A stretch of 64,000 nucleotides of DNA from Dictyobacter kobayashii (GCF_003967555.1 NZ_BIFS01000001.1:2728001-2792000); one strand, 5' to 3'; positions 20,632 to 31,369 are shown, counted from the stretch's first letter. Made by a program: numbers and translations. Notes: a model not told the origin generated them from the letters alone.

Positions 20632-23600
20632 ATGATAATTCTAAAGCATTTAACAATTGAACGGTTCAGGCTCTTGCGCTCTATGAACCTGCACTTCCCT
20701 CAACGCGGTAGTATCTTAATTCAGGGCCCAAACGAGGCTGGGAAGTCTGCTCTCATTGAGAGTTTTTATTTCGCGCTGTATGGCGAGCCCCTGGCGTCTC
20801 GTCGCGGCCATCGGTCTTTGGATGATTTGATTCTTTATGGTGCCGCGAGCGCGGTTGTTACTCTTACTCTCTCAGTTGGCGCAACTGAACTGACAATCGC
20901 TCGTACGATTGAGCGTGCTAAGGGGCAATCGGCATCTTTATTGGTTCGACACCTGGGCATGCCTGATGAGCCTCCTGTTACAGATCTGGCCGCGGTGAAT
21001 GAGCGCATTATCTCTGAACTGGGTAACTTGAATGGTGAGACACTGCGCGAATCAGGTCTGGTTGAGCAAAAAGGTTTGACTCTTCTGGAATCCATTTCTG
21101 GCTCGGCTCGCGAGGCGACGATACGCCATTTACTGGGTCTGGATGCGGTGACGACCCTTTCTGAGCAGTTTCAGGTGAAGCCAGAAGATGAAGAGCGCTT
21201 GGGTCTTTGTTCTGAGCGCCTCTCTCTGGCCGAGATGCAGGCACGCATTCCTCAAATTCAGACCCAACTTGGACAATTTGAGGTGGCCCTCGATGCCGTT
21301 CAGGTCAATGAGTATCTGGCGGATATCGAGCAACAAGAGTCGGATATTAGCGATTTAGAACAATCTCTTGAACAGATTCGCTCTCAACGCCTGGATTTGA
21401 AGGGCCGCCAGAGTCGTGTGCAGCAGTTGAAAAAGGCTGATGCGACCCTCTCTGAGATTATTGCTTCTTATGAAGATATCGCTGAAGCGCGCCGTGAGTT
21501 GCCTCTGCTTGAGCAGCGTATCGCTGATCTGGAGCGCCGTGAGCGGGAGGAGTTACCCCATATTGAGAAGCGGGTGAGCGATCTGGCTGAACTGACGCGC
21601 TCCTTTGGTACCCTTCAGCGTATGTCTAATGATTTGCTGACTGCTGTGGATTCTATTAAAGATTTAGAGCAGGAAGCTCGGCAGTACCAGGAGACACTTC
21701 AAAGTTTACGCGCACTCGATGAGCAGATCACTCAGGCTCGTTTGCGCCTGGCGGATACGCAGAAGAATCTGCAAGAGATGGAGGAACATCGGCGTGCTCG
21801 ACGCCCTCAATTAGAGGATCGCTTGCAACGGTTGCAATTTCTGGCTGAACGCCTGGTCCATCTACGACAGCTGGAAGACAGCTATGTGCATCGCATTTCT
21901 GGCCGCTCGTTGGCCGAGGAAAATGCATTGCAATTGCAAAAAGTTATTCAGGACCTCAATGATGCTGAGCAAGAGCAGGAGTTGATGGAATCTGAAGCTC
22001 AGCAGATCCAGCAGCAGGCCGATGCGCTGCAGAAATCCTGGCGCCAGCTGAATATCAGGCGTCAGGTGGAGGAGTGGCATCGCTTAAAAGGTTTGTCTCA
22101 GGGTTTGACACAGGCTGAGCAACATGTCTATCAGGCTCGCCAACAACAGGAGAGCGTGACCAGCCAGAAACTTGCTGCTCGCGATACTGCTCATAAGCAT
22201 ATGCTTGTGATGGGTGGTTCTGTACTGGGTATTCTTTTTTGTTTATGCCTGGCCCTTTTTATGCTGGCAAGCAATATTATCATAGCAGTCATCGCTTTCA
22301 TCGTGTTGGTGTTATTAATTGTCCCTGCTTATCTGAGCTATCGCAAGTATCAGAAAAATCACCTGGAAGAAAATGCCTTTAAGCTTCAAGAGCAAGAAGC
22401 GATTAGCCGCGTTAGTATGATGGTGTCTGCCCGTGAGGCCGCTATGCGTATGGCTGGTAACCAGGATGTATTGCGTCAGGTCGAGCAAGAAATTATCTCT
22501 CTTGGTGGTTCGGTTCCTCCAACGCTGGAAGAGGCTCAGTTGTTCCTGGATCGTACGCGCGATCAAGGTGATCTGGGTGATGCGCAGCAGAAGATGAAGG
22601 CGAAACTCGATGAGGCCAATGCTGCACGCCGTCGGGCTGATTCTAAACAGGAAGACATTGCCGCTTTGCGCAAGGAACGGACCCGCCTGGAAGGGCTGCG
22701 CAAGAGCGAGCAGTGGGACAACATTGAGGAAAATCTGCACAAGGATCAGATCTCTGTAGAGTTGATGCATCAGGAGATAACCCTTCTGGCCGGACAGGAA
22801 AGCCTGCCGATGCCGAGCATCAATGCGCGCATTCAGGCTAGTCCGGTGCCACCTTCTCAACCTTCTTTTGTTTCTGGCGCCCTGGCTCCCGTGTTCCCTC
22901 CGGAAGATACAACTGGTGTTCCTGAACTTGAGAGCATGGTCGATAGTACGATTAAGGCGACAGAACATGAGATTGCTTCTCTGGATGGCAAGTTAGATAT
23001 GGTGGCCGAGCTGGCCAATCAGACTAAAGCTAATCAAGGGGCATTGGATGCTCTCTTTGAGCGTAAGCGTGTCCTGGAAGAGAGTATTGCTCGCTATCAA
23101 AATAATACTCCTGATATGCAGGTCGAGCGGGCACGTGAGCAACAGGTCGCTCTAAGTAGTGCGTTGCAGTCTCTTAAAGATTCTTTGCGTCAGCGTGTGA
23201 AGCCTTTAGGGGTGCGCTTTGGCCAGGCTGAAGTTGGCAGTGCTGAGACTGCTGCCCGCCGGCAACTTGAAGAGTTGCATATTACCCTGGGCAATAAAAT
23301 AATGCTCCAGGAGCAACATTCTCACTATACAGATCTATTGCATCAGCGTCAGGCAGCTCTGTCAGAGCATTATAAGCAGCTGGCCAAGTTTAGTAATACT
23401 CTGGGAAGCTGGATCGTTCCTCTTAATCCGTTTGCTGAGGCCCTGGTCGCGCTTCGTAACCGTTGTCAGAAGGAATTGCTAGAGGCCAATGAAGAGGGTA
23501 TCTTGCATGAGTTAGAGTCCCTCCAGCATCAGGAGAGTGCTTCTCATGCCAGGATTGAGCTTTGCCAGCAAGAGATCCGTGGCGATCAGGCCTCTATCTC

Positions 23601-24529
23601 TAATCTGTTGGCTGCCCACGATTGCGCGCAATCTGCTAGCTATGAGCGCCCCGACCTGGTTGCTAGCTGGCCTCTGGTTGGTGAATATGCGACTGAGGAT
23701 CGTCAGCGTCTTGAGGAAGAGTCAGATGCTCAGCAACAGGAACTACAAGATTTGCTGGCGCAGGTTCAGGTGCTCGCTCAAAAGTTGGATACCAATGATG
23801 AGACGCTGGATCTTGAGCTGATGCGTTCACAGATGGATCAAGAGGAACGTTCCTATCAGATCAAAAAACATGGCCATCGTTTATTGCGGGAGGCTGAACA
23901 GCGACTTCTAAGTAAGGTACAGCCTCGTACTGAGTATTATATGCAGCAGATTTTACCCTTGTTGACTGGTGGCCGCTATCATGATGTGCATCTGTCAACT
24001 GAACCAGAAGAGGGAACTGTCAGTGGTGGCCCTTTCCAGATTCAGGTCTGGGATACTGGTGCGGGCGATTATGTCCCTACCTCTGTCCTTTCTGGTGGCG
24101 CTGCCGATCTGCTTTCTCTGTCCTTACGGTTGGCCTTTGCGATTGCGACGCTGCCGCGTGACTTGAATGCTGCTCCTGGCTTTGTGTTGTTGGATGAGCC
24201 GTTGAGCTCTTTTGATCGTGGCCGTGCTCAAGCCCTGGTAGATGTAGTAACTGGATATTCTAAGTCAGCACTTTGAGCAGATTATTCTGTTCTCTCATAG
24301 CAGTGCCTTTGATCCTGCCATGTTTCCATACCATCTCTATATGGATAATGGTTTTGTGGTTGAGAGCAATCTACCGATAGTTGCTTTGGATGCTGTCCCC
24401 CAGATCCTTACTGGCGAGGATAGCGTGCCCTTTACTCCGGTTCCCGATGTATTCGATGATGATGATGATGACGATGACGGCGCTACTGTTGCTGTCGCCG
24501 CCATCAAATTACCCTTAAATAAGAAGTAA
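20632..24529 (+). CDS. YhaN-like Rad50/SMC-type ATPase with membrane hairpin, frame break near the end
   Basis: The N-terminal lobe has Walker A GPNEAGKSAL at about residues 34-43. Long coiled coils rich in Glu, Gln and Arg run from about 180 to 500 and 580 to 1100. Between them, at about 525-570, lie two hydrophobic helices (GILFCLCLALFMLAS and IIIAVIAFIVLVLLIVPAYL), so the tip of the coil sits in the membrane instead of forming a zinc hook. Bacillus YhaN has the same plan. The C-terminal lobe has LSGGAADLLSLSLRLAFA (signature) and FVLLDEPLSSFD (Walker B). The first frame stops at 24276. The other frame continues with FEQIILFSHS (H-loop) to 24529, so one extra base (or two lost) near 24253 breaks it. 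The tail has eight Asp in a row. Total about 1298 residues. Confidence 0.85.
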
Positions 24530-24542
24530 GCTCCTATCTTAA

Positions 24543-24770
24543 TACGTGCGCATGCGCGCCCGATTTTTTTTAAGGTATGGTACAGAAAACGTGCATCGCA
24601 AGTTTTCTGTACCATACCTTAAATTATGAATGGGATGTGCGGGGAAATAAGCATTGCACGTTTTCTGCATCATGTCTTAAGGGTTATGAATGGGATGTGT
24701 GGGGAAATGGGCGCCGCCCATTTCCCCACACATCCCATTCATAACCAGGTCGGGCGCGCATGCGCACGTA
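24543..24770. mobile_element. MITE-like nested palindromic element with 21-bp terminal inverted repeats
   Basis: Perfect 21-bp terminal repeats lie at 24543-24563 and 24750-24770. Inside are a 22-bp perfect stem (24569-24590 with 24602-24623) and a nearly gapless palindrome with 32-base arms (24682-24713, 24715-24746). No coding frame is present and no clear target duplication is seen. It sits between the convergent yhaN-like and murJ genes. Its end sequence resembles elements near 28.0 kb and 52.8 kb. The layout fits a non-autonomous element moved by a transposase elsewhere. Confidence 0.65.
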
Positions 24771-24794
24771 AGCAAGGGAACAACCCCCCCCCTT

Positions 24795-27037
24795 TTATAA
24801 AAGCCAGGATAACTTAAAGCGATCTAGCAAACGCCGTATCGGCCCCAACTCTTCAATCCCAAACAGGCGCGCTAAGCGTAGATAAACAATCGTCCCAATC
24901 AGGAGCTCAACCCCTAATTTGAGGATAGATATACCAATCTCAGGGGCGCCAGTAAAAATAAAACGATTTGTATCGGTCGTATTTAAGGCTACATCCAGCA
25001 ATGCTCTGCAGACGAAGACCGCGATACTCATGCCCGCCGTAGCGGCCAGGACGCGCAGTGCAAAGATGCCCAATGAACGTTCGGTGAGCCCTTCAACCCT
25101 GTTATTTAACAAAATGAAGAGTGCGACCGCTTCAAGGATGCTGGCTATGGTTGTCGAGAGAGCTAATGAGCTCATTCCCCAGAATACACCCCCTATGGCA
25201 GTGAATGGGGTGATCAGAATCAGGCTCAAGGCAATTTTTAGGATAAATTGTCCTACGCTGATAATTACCGGCGTTTTGCTGTCCCTCATCGCATAAAATG
25301 AGCGTGTCAGAATCTCAATTGTCGCGAAAGCTGGCAGGCCGAGCGCAAACATATTTAAGGCCAGTACTGTGGCATTGGCCTTCTCCAGTGTAAAATGCCC
25401 CGCTTTATCGATGATATAGCTACCATGGGCTAGCAGCGCTTGTACTATTGGTAAACCCAGGAGTATCAACCCCAGACAGGATGGAATCGATAAGAAGAGG
25501 ATGCCACGCAGGGTTTCTAGAATTAAGCCCCTCACATTCTCCATTTTTCCGCGCGTGACATATTCTGCCAGGGTTGGAAATGTGGCGGTTGCCAGGGCCA
25601 TGCCAAAGACTCCCAGTGGTAATTGCATCAGTTGCATGGCCTGGATGGATTCTGTTTTGAGTCCATTGATGAGGTCATTATCGGTTGTGGCAAGGCCCAG
25701 GCGTCCAATTAGAAAGCTATCTACAAAGACTGATGAAGATAGCATGGTTGCGTTAAAAATCCTGGGAAGCATCTGGCGCCCAATCTGGATGACGGCTGGA
25801 TGCCGCCAGTCAAGGGATGGTTTGAAATGCATGCCCACTCTGGGTAAACCTGGTATTTGGATTCCTACCTGTATCAAGGCTCCTAGAATGATGCCTACGC
25901 TGGCCGAGTAGACGGCGAACTGGGGATCGCCATGCCCGGTTATTTTAAGTATGAGCCCTGGTATGAGCCCGATAATTGATCCTGCGTTATATAGTACGGT
26001 GCCGATAGCTGGTAGAAAGAAGTTTTGACGTGCGTTGAGCACTGCGTTGGTAATTGAGCCTGCTCCTAGAATGATGGATTGTAAGAGCATGATGCGTACC
26101 AGGGTGACGATAATTGGTATGGTGGCGGCTCGTTCAGCTGTAGTTGGTGGATTATATAGCGGGACGATTTTGTCGGCGAAGATGGCGGCCAGCAGGGCTA
26201 AGATGACCATTATCAGGGTTGCCAGGGTCAGGGAGGCGTTGGCGATATGCCAGGCTGACTTTTCATCTTTGTCTTTGCTGATGTAGCGCGTAAATATCGG
26301 AATAAAGGCTGAGCTCAGCGCTCCTCCAGCCACAATGTTGAAAATGGTATCGGGAATAGTAAAAGCCTGGTAGAATGCATCCGAGAAAATGGTTGCCCCA
26401 GAATATATGCGGTCAGGCTGGTCTTGACAAGCCCCAGGACACGACTGGCAATAAATGATCCACTAAGGATAAAAGTGGCCTGGCCGACTTTTATCTTTTT
26501 CATTACTCCCGTATCTTGTTTGGCGTCTGTCTGTAACAGATCCTCATCGATGACTTCTTCTGCAGGGACTATTTCCTGGGGAGGCATTAGTGAGTAGAGG
26601 GGAGTTGTTGTTCGGGTTACCTGGGGCTTCTTGAATGAATGGGTAATATCGTGTTTGCTTTGTAATTGATGACGCGTTTGCTGGTAGCGCTTTTGTTGGA
26701 GATTGGCCATTCGCAACTGCGATAACATGAGCTGTGAGGGCTGGGGGACATCGGAATATTGGTATTCCATACCCTGGCCATATCCCAGTGAGGTACCCAT
26801 ATCTTCGATCGCTGCCTGGTAATTGGGTGGCATTGTGGTTTGTGTCCGGCGTGTCTGTGCATCTGAAGCATGCGCTGAATCTGGTGGCTGTGGCTGGGTT
26901 GGTGCATATTCGTAAAGCGAGTGGGTTATCTTTTTTGTTGTTTGTAACTTTTGGGAATCTTGCAATCTGGCAGTGGTTTTTTGCTGACCAGTCGATTCTC
27001 GAGGGGGTAACGAAGGCGGCTGTCGTTCGTTTTCCAT
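24795..27037 (-). CDS. murJ: Lipid II flippase MurJ/MviN with long N-terminal extension, frame break
   Basis: MurJ flips the peptidoglycan precursor lipid II across the cytoplasmic membrane. The first frame (27037 to 26315) and second frame (from about 26400 to 24795) join at the G4 run 26396-26399 (on the minus strand). Adding one base gives YILGATIFSDAFYQAF, followed by the family motif IPDTIFNIVAGGALSSAFIP. About 13-14 membrane helices follow. The repaired protein has about 747 residues, against roughly 500-550 for usual MurJ. The excess is about 190 cytoplasmic residues rich in Gln, Pro and Thr before the first helix (ATFILSGSFIASRVLGLV). Since cell-wall growth needs this gene, an assembly indel is likelier than loss. 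Confidence 0.88.
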
Positions 27038-27236
27038 TTATTCTTCTGCTTCTATGTCTTTAGCAATACCTGAGAAGTCCTTGATTGACGATCTAAACAT
27101 GAAACTTTCATAGCATCACTATCTATCCAGGAGAAGTGCTTTATGGCAAGCATAGCACATCGATGTGCTTTCTGCTACCATATACTGCCATACTAGCCCT
27201 ATTGGGCTCGCAGAAGCTTTAGCAGTTAATAAATGT

Positions 27237-27722
27237 TTAAAATATAGTATGGATTGAACGCCAGGGACTCGGGTTGCTGCTGGAAACCGCCGGAGCCCAA
27301 CCAGGCTCTCCAAAAAGTAGATTTTCATTCCACTTTGGATTCTTACTGTAGTAGCAGTAGCGAATCTGCCAGTGCTGACCTATTTTCTTCTTTTCGTAGC
27401 AGGATGTTTCGATTCCAAGACGAAAAGCCAGTAACTGGGCATAATATGACTGGAGATTGTATTCCATTGTGTCAGTGTCAAGCTCGTGTTCTGTGAATGA
27501 CATCTGTATATCAAAGCTATATGGATAATCTTTGACTTCTGGATCACGGTCTTCTTCTGCCGTTTGACGAATCAGCACCAACATGCCAAGCATATCAAAT
27601 TGGCAATAGGGCTCTTCGGCAAAAGAATCGAGCGTAAATGGGGGCAGCGATAAGAGGTCGCGTATCTCTGTGGCAAGTTGTTGCAACGATTTGTCTGTTT
27701 TTATACAGATCTGAGATGACAT
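27237..27722 (-). CDS. Hypothetical protein, 161 residues
   Basis: I do not recognise a family. The start is well supported: AAGGAGG lies seven bases before the ATG at 27722. The sequence is soluble, acidic, and rich in Tyr, Phe and Gln in its middle part (DYPYSFDIQMSFTEHELD, YNLQSYYAQLLAFRLGIE). There is no signal peptide or membrane helix. The alternating pattern suggests an alpha/beta fold, as in small immunity-like or DUF proteins, but that is a guess. It is downstream of nothing obvious and is separated from murJ by 199 bases. Confidence 0.6.
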   Translation of the reverse strand: MSSQICIKTDKSLQQLATEIRDLLSLPPFTLDSFAEEPYCQFDMLGMLVLIRQTAEEDRDPEVKDYPYSFDIQMSFTEHELDTDTMEYNLQSYYAQLLAFRLGIETSCYEKKKIGQHWQIRYCYYSKNPKWNENLLFGEPGWAPAVSSSNPSPWRSIHTIF

Positions 27723-28005
27723 ATGAGCCCCTCCTTGCGGGTACGGGAGGTTTGTGTAAAAATCTAATCCTCATCTTACCCCTGATGAGTAGAGGTGTCA
27801 AGCCATATGATTACAATAAAGAGGAATTTTTAAAAGTTTAATTATATTTTCCATGTACTTGCATTCACGTTTATTGCTTGATATACTGGTAGTACAACTC
27901 TTCTTTAGCTGGATATCTAATTTCTACTGCTATTGAGAGCCTATTATTCGCTTAGAATGTGTCTGTCTCCCGTCATCATGGGAAGCGTGCCGCTCTTGCG
28001 CTTAC

Positions 28006-28080
28006 GGGCTCTGGCGCGCCTGAGCTTTTTTTCTTGTGTGGCATAGAAAATGCGTACAGTGCACTTTTTGCACCACACAA
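28006..28080. repeat. Member of the GGCGCGCC-GAGCTTTTTTT repeat family
   Basis: CTGGCGCGCCTGAG followed by C, seven T and CTTGTGTGG matches, with one difference in about 32 bases, the reverse complement of the element near 52816-52848. TTGTGTGG (28034-28041) pairs with CCACACAA (28073-28080) around an imperfect stem. The outer part is related to the ends of the element at 24543-24770. Confidence 0.65.
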
Positions 28081-28122
28081 AAAATACTATTTTATATCTG
28101 ATTAGGAGTGAATAAGCCCTTC

Positions 28123-28833
28123 ATGGCTACTACGCGTCGACCTTCTCGTTCCCGCACTCTTTTTCCTGCCCCTCCTCCTGTTCAGGAGGCACCTGTTATC
28201 CATGGCGACCTGGCGGTGCTGGAGCATTGGCTGAAGCATTATTGGGATAAGTTGCAGCTTTCTCAGGCTGAATTGAATGTGTTAGCTCTTACCCAGGATC
28301 GGCAGGAGTATATGCGTTGGACTGGGAAGCGCTTAAATACGATGGCTCTTGGGTGTTATTGTTATATTCCTGTACCTGCTCTTTCAGCGCGCCAGCGTGC
28401 TTCGGCTCCTGCCGATGTTTTGTTGCATCGCCATTTGATTTTTATTGAGCCGGCTATGCAGGCTAAATCGATAGAGGTGACGATTGCCCATGAATTGATC
28501 CATCTGGCGGATCGTGTGCAGGGAAATCCACGCCGTCATCGCCATCATGGCTATGATTCGATTGCAATTGATGAGGCGGCAATTACTGGCTATCCAGTTG
28601 AGGATTTGCGTGCCCTGTTGCATGAAGAGAGCTTGAGCCGGGAACGTGTTCGCCGCGCGCGTCGTCCGATCCGCTATGTCTACCAATGTCCGGGCTGTGG
28701 TAAACAGTATCCTCGCACGCGGCGCTATTCACAAGCCGTTTCTTGCAGCAGTTGTGATAAGGTCTATAACCCTCGTTACTGTCTTGCACTGGTCTCCACA
28801 AACGGCACTGATACGGCACAATCATCCACATAA
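28123..28833 (+). CDS. SprT-like zinc metalloprotein
   Basis: The protein has the SprT/Spartan arrangement: a metalloprotease motif HELIH (in VTIAHELIHLADR, His-Glu-x-x-His), and a C-terminal zinc ribbon CPGCGKQYPR...CSSC. SprT-like proteins are proposed or known peptidases, some acting on DNA-protein crosslinks. The bacterial members are poorly characterised. It has 236 residues from ATG 28123. An AGGAG lies 14 bases upstream, longer than ideal. An in-frame GTG at 28108 overlaps that site and is less likely. An unusual basic stretch RRHRHHGYD follows the HExxH motif and may supply the third metal ligand. Confidence 0.82.
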   Translation: MATTRRPSRSRTLFPAPPPVQEAPVIHGDLAVLEHWLKHYWDKLQLSQAELNVLALTQDRQEYMRWTGKRLNTMALGCYCYIPVPALSARQRASAPADVLLHRHLIFIEPAMQAKSIEVTIAHELIHLADRVQGNPRRHRHHGYDSIAIDEAAITGYPVEDLRALLHEESLSRERVRRARRPIRYVYQCPGCGKQYPRTRRYSQAVSCSSCDKVYNPRYCLALVSTNGTDTAQSST

Positions 28834-28860
28834 TTTATATATCAATCTATGTCTGAGCCT

Positions 28861-29427
28861 TTAGTATGTTGAGAGATGTTGGTTGGAGTGGGTAATGTTT
28901 TCTAATAGTTCCTGGAGCCATTCCAGTAGTGAATGGGTCTGGTAGATACGGCTACTCAGAACCACCTGGTCGAAAAATGCTGCATCGACAGGCTGCAGGG
29001 TTGTCGTCTGTTGTTTAGCTTGTAAATGTTGCAGGAAGTTTTGGCAAGCTTCAATTTGTTGTTGTAATAGTGGCTGTAATTGTGCTGGCTGTAGACGTTG
29101 TACAAAATATAGTTTAATCAAGAAAAGTATACGGATATCGCGTGGCTTTTCTACAGGTTGAATAACCCATTGGAGAAAGATATCATGTCCTATGGGGGTG
29201 AGCTGAAAAATCTTACGTGGTGGTCGTGTGCCCTGTGGCTCAATTTCTGCTTCAATATAATGGAGTCTTTCAAGTTTCTTCAAAAAAGCATACATCTGAC
29301 TCATTTCGAGATGGATAATCTGTCCCAGTGTCCCACCTTCAATTAACTGAAACATTTCGTATCCGTGCATAGAACGCGTGTTGAGGAGCCCTAGAATCAC
29401 ATATTCGGCCGGTTCACTGATTTGCAT
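28861..29427 (-). CDS. PadR-family transcriptional regulator
   Basis: The first 85 residues form the PadR winged helix: EYVILGLLNTRSMHGYEMFQLIE, MSQMYAFLKKLERLHYIEAEI and PRKIFQLTPIGHDIFLQWV. The remaining 100 residues form the helical dimerisation domain typical of the longer PadR subgroup, rich in Gln. PadR proteins repress genes for phenolic-acid or multidrug responses. The target here is unknown, as no transporter is adjacent. The ATG at 29427 has AAGG nine bases upstream. It is convergent with the SprT-like gene and divergent from the fused regulator across 470 bases of repeats. Confidence 0.9.
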   Translation of the reverse strand: MQISEPAEYVILGLLNTRSMHGYEMFQLIEGGTLGQIIHLEMSQMYAFLKKLERLHYIEAEIEPQGTRPPRKIFQLTPIGHDIFLQWVIQPVEKPRDIRILFLIKLYFVQRLQPAQLQPLLQQQIEACQNFLQHLQAKQQTTTLQPVDAAFFDQVVLSSRIYQTHSLLEWLQELLENITHSNQHLSTY

Positions 29428-29896
29428 CTTCTTAATCCTTTTTATCGAGCAGCTAAGACACCATCATTATAGTGCACCACCTACAGCGAGACAATCCTGA
29501 ACTCCTGGGAATCAGGGCTCTTTCATGTTCGTCCAGAGATCACGAGCAAGCGATATGATGTCTATTCTTTCAGGCGTGGAGTGTGTGAGATGGGCGGCCG
29601 CAGCCGCTTCCCACCACCTGCAAACATGGAGATCACGAGCAAGCGATACGAGGCCCATTCTTTCAAGTGTGGAGTGTGTGAGATGGGCGGCCGCGGCCGC
29701 CCATCTCACACACTCCCAACCCGGCGCCGCAGGCGCCAAAGAGGAACATGAAAAAGCCCTGGCTGGAAATATAATTGCTTTTTATACAGTTTATGAATAT
29801 GTAGTAGCTATGACAATAGCTGCAACAGAAATTTTCTTGAAAATTTCTGTTATTTTTACTGCGATGTGGATGGCGAGTACAAAGAGAGGTTTCATC
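29428..29896. repeat. Intergenic direct repeats ending in a 46-bp perfect palindrome
   Basis: A unit of about 71 bases beginning AGATCACGAGCAAGCGATA occurs at 29537 and 29630 (offset 93). Each ends in GGAGTGTGTGAGATGGGCGG. The second copy runs into a gapless palindrome of two 23-base arms, 29671-29693 and 29694-29716, centred in a GGCCGCGGCC core. A GGCGCC-GCA-GGCGCC pair follows at about 29723. The element resembles a REP/MITE cluster. A long open frame crosses it into the next gene but shows no protein character there. Confidence 0.7.
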
Positions 29897-31330
29897 ATGA
29901 GTACCTATCCTCATGAACAATTAATACATACATTGAGTACCTTGTTGATCGAGCTGCACGCTCTGCAATTGCTGATGCAAACTGATGATCCACAAGAGCC
30001 TCCGCCAGACCTGAATGCTGTCCGTTCCGGAATGGCTGACCTGGAAGCATTGGCCGGCGAAGCTCTGAATATCGTGCGGTCCTCGCTTGAAGATGTGCCA
30101 ATCCCTGAATTGGATGGTGTCGCGTTGACCGAGGCTCTCTCTCAAGCTGTTGAAGAGACGGCAGAGCGTTTAGCGTTGGCGAGCCGTATTTCGTTTTCGG
30201 GTGGAGATGAGCAGAATCGTCTAGTCGATCAAAAGCTCTCTGTCGAGGCGGAGCGCTTACTCTATCTGGTTGTGCGTGAGGCTCTGTACCAGGTTGCACA
30301 GCATAGTGGTACTCGGCGTTTGCGTTTTGCCTTTAATTATCGGCAAGAAGATGTACAGATAAGTTTAGAGGATGATGGTCTCCTCTCAGGACATAATACT
30401 TCCGCTGACACAGTCAATGATCAGCTTATGGTTGCCGCACCGCCTTTTAGTTTTCTTGCCCCTGCTGGCGATGGGCTCTGGACTCCGGTATTGCGCGTTT
30501 TACGTTCACGGCTTGAATATGGGGGAGGAACCCTGGAGGTTACGCTGCTAGAAGAGCGTGGTGTAAGGGTGCGCGTTAGTCTCCCCTATCAATCACACAT
30601 AGTTCTCTCAGAGGGCTCTCAGTCGCTTCCTGGTCTCTCTGTAGCGCTTTCTGAACCTACATTGGTCAGTGAGTCTGCTGCGCTGTCTGAACAGGTTACT
30701 GTTTTGATTGTAGATGGATTGGCGGTGACGCGGGCAGGTTTGCATCGTTTGCTGGAGGCTTATCCTGGTTTGTCTGTGGTGGGTGAGGCTATAGATGGTG
30801 TGCAGGCTGTGAGTGAGACGTTGGAGTTGGGCCCTCAGGTTGTGTTGATGGATACTCAGTTGCCCAATGGACAGAGTCTGGAGGCTTTACGGCAGATTAA
30901 GCAGTTGAATCTCGATACCCGTGTCCTTCTGCTGGCGACCCAGGATCGTGAGGAGTATCTGTACGAGACGTTGCGGGCAGGGGCGGATGGCTATGTGCTG
31001 AAGGATATTGCTCCCGATGAGTTGGCACAGGCTGTGCGGACGGTGGCGCGCGGGGAGATGTTGGTTCAGCCTCAACTGGCTGGTCGCTTACTTTCGCGCT
31101 TTGGCCGCCAGGGACGTGGCAATAATCGCTATGATACTTTGACCACTCGTGAATTAGAGGTGCTACGCCTCCTGGCCCGTGGCTTGCGCAATAAAGAAAT
31201 TGCTGCTCGCCTCTATGTCAGTGAGCGCACCGTCAACTTTCACCTGGCCAATATCTATCAAAAATTAGGTGTGTCAGGCCGGACAGAAGCTTTGAGCAAG
31301 GCCCTTGAGCAGGGTCTGGTCACCACATAA
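29897..31330 (+). CDS. Fused histidine-kinase-like / NarL-type response regulator
   Basis: ATG 29897 is chosen because AGAGAGG lies seven bases upstream; the frame upstream is repeat DNA. The 477-residue protein starts with a HisKA_3-like two-helix region (HEQLIHTLSTLLIEL; His6 may be the phospho-acceptor), then a degenerate ATPase domain (VREALYQVAQHSG resembles the N-box, and SLEDDG the following strand). A receiver domain follows from about 266 (VLIVDGLAVTRAGL, phospho-acceptor Asp319 in VVLMDTQLPN, and Lys in YVLKDI). A LuxR-type HTH closes it (LTTRELEVLRLLARG, RTVNFHLANIYQKLGV). Usual NarL systems use two proteins. The second acidic residue of the receiver pocket is Gly (VDG instead of VDD). 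The input signal is unknown. Confidence 0.8.
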   Translation: MSTYPHEQLIHTLSTLLIELHALQLLMQTDDPQEPPPDLNAVRSGMADLEALAGEALNIVRSSLEDVPIPELDGVALTEALSQAVEETAERLALASRISFSGGDEQNRLVDQKLSVEAERLLYLVVREALYQVAQHSGTRRLRFAFNYRQEDVQISLEDDGLLSGHNTSADTVNDQLMVAAPPFSFLAPAGDGLWTPVLRVLRSRLEYGGGTLEVTLLEERGVRVRVSLPYQSHIVLSEGSQSLPGLSVALSEPTLVSESAALSEQVTVLIVDGLAVTRAGLHRLLEAYPGLSVVGEAIDGVQAVSETLELGPQVVLMDTQLPNGQSLEALRQIKQLNLDTRVLLLATQDREEYLYETLRAGADGYVLKDIAPDELAQAVRTVARGEMLVQPQLAGRLLSRFGRQGRGNNRYDTLTTRELEVLRLLARGLRNKEIAARLYVSERTVNFHLANIYQKLGVSGRTEALSKALEQGLVTT

Positions 31331-31369
31331 AACAATTGGCAAGTGTCATTTAGCAATTCACAATTACTC

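Noticed and set aside
24440..24500. Run of GAT codons as a possible satellite repeat
   Set aside because: It is in frame with the C-terminal tail of the YhaN-like protein and encodes its poly-Asp stretch.
29525..29896. Upstream extension of the fused regulator frame
   Set aside because: It translates palindromic repeat DNA. A good Shine-Dalgarno at 29883-29889 marks the true start at 29897.
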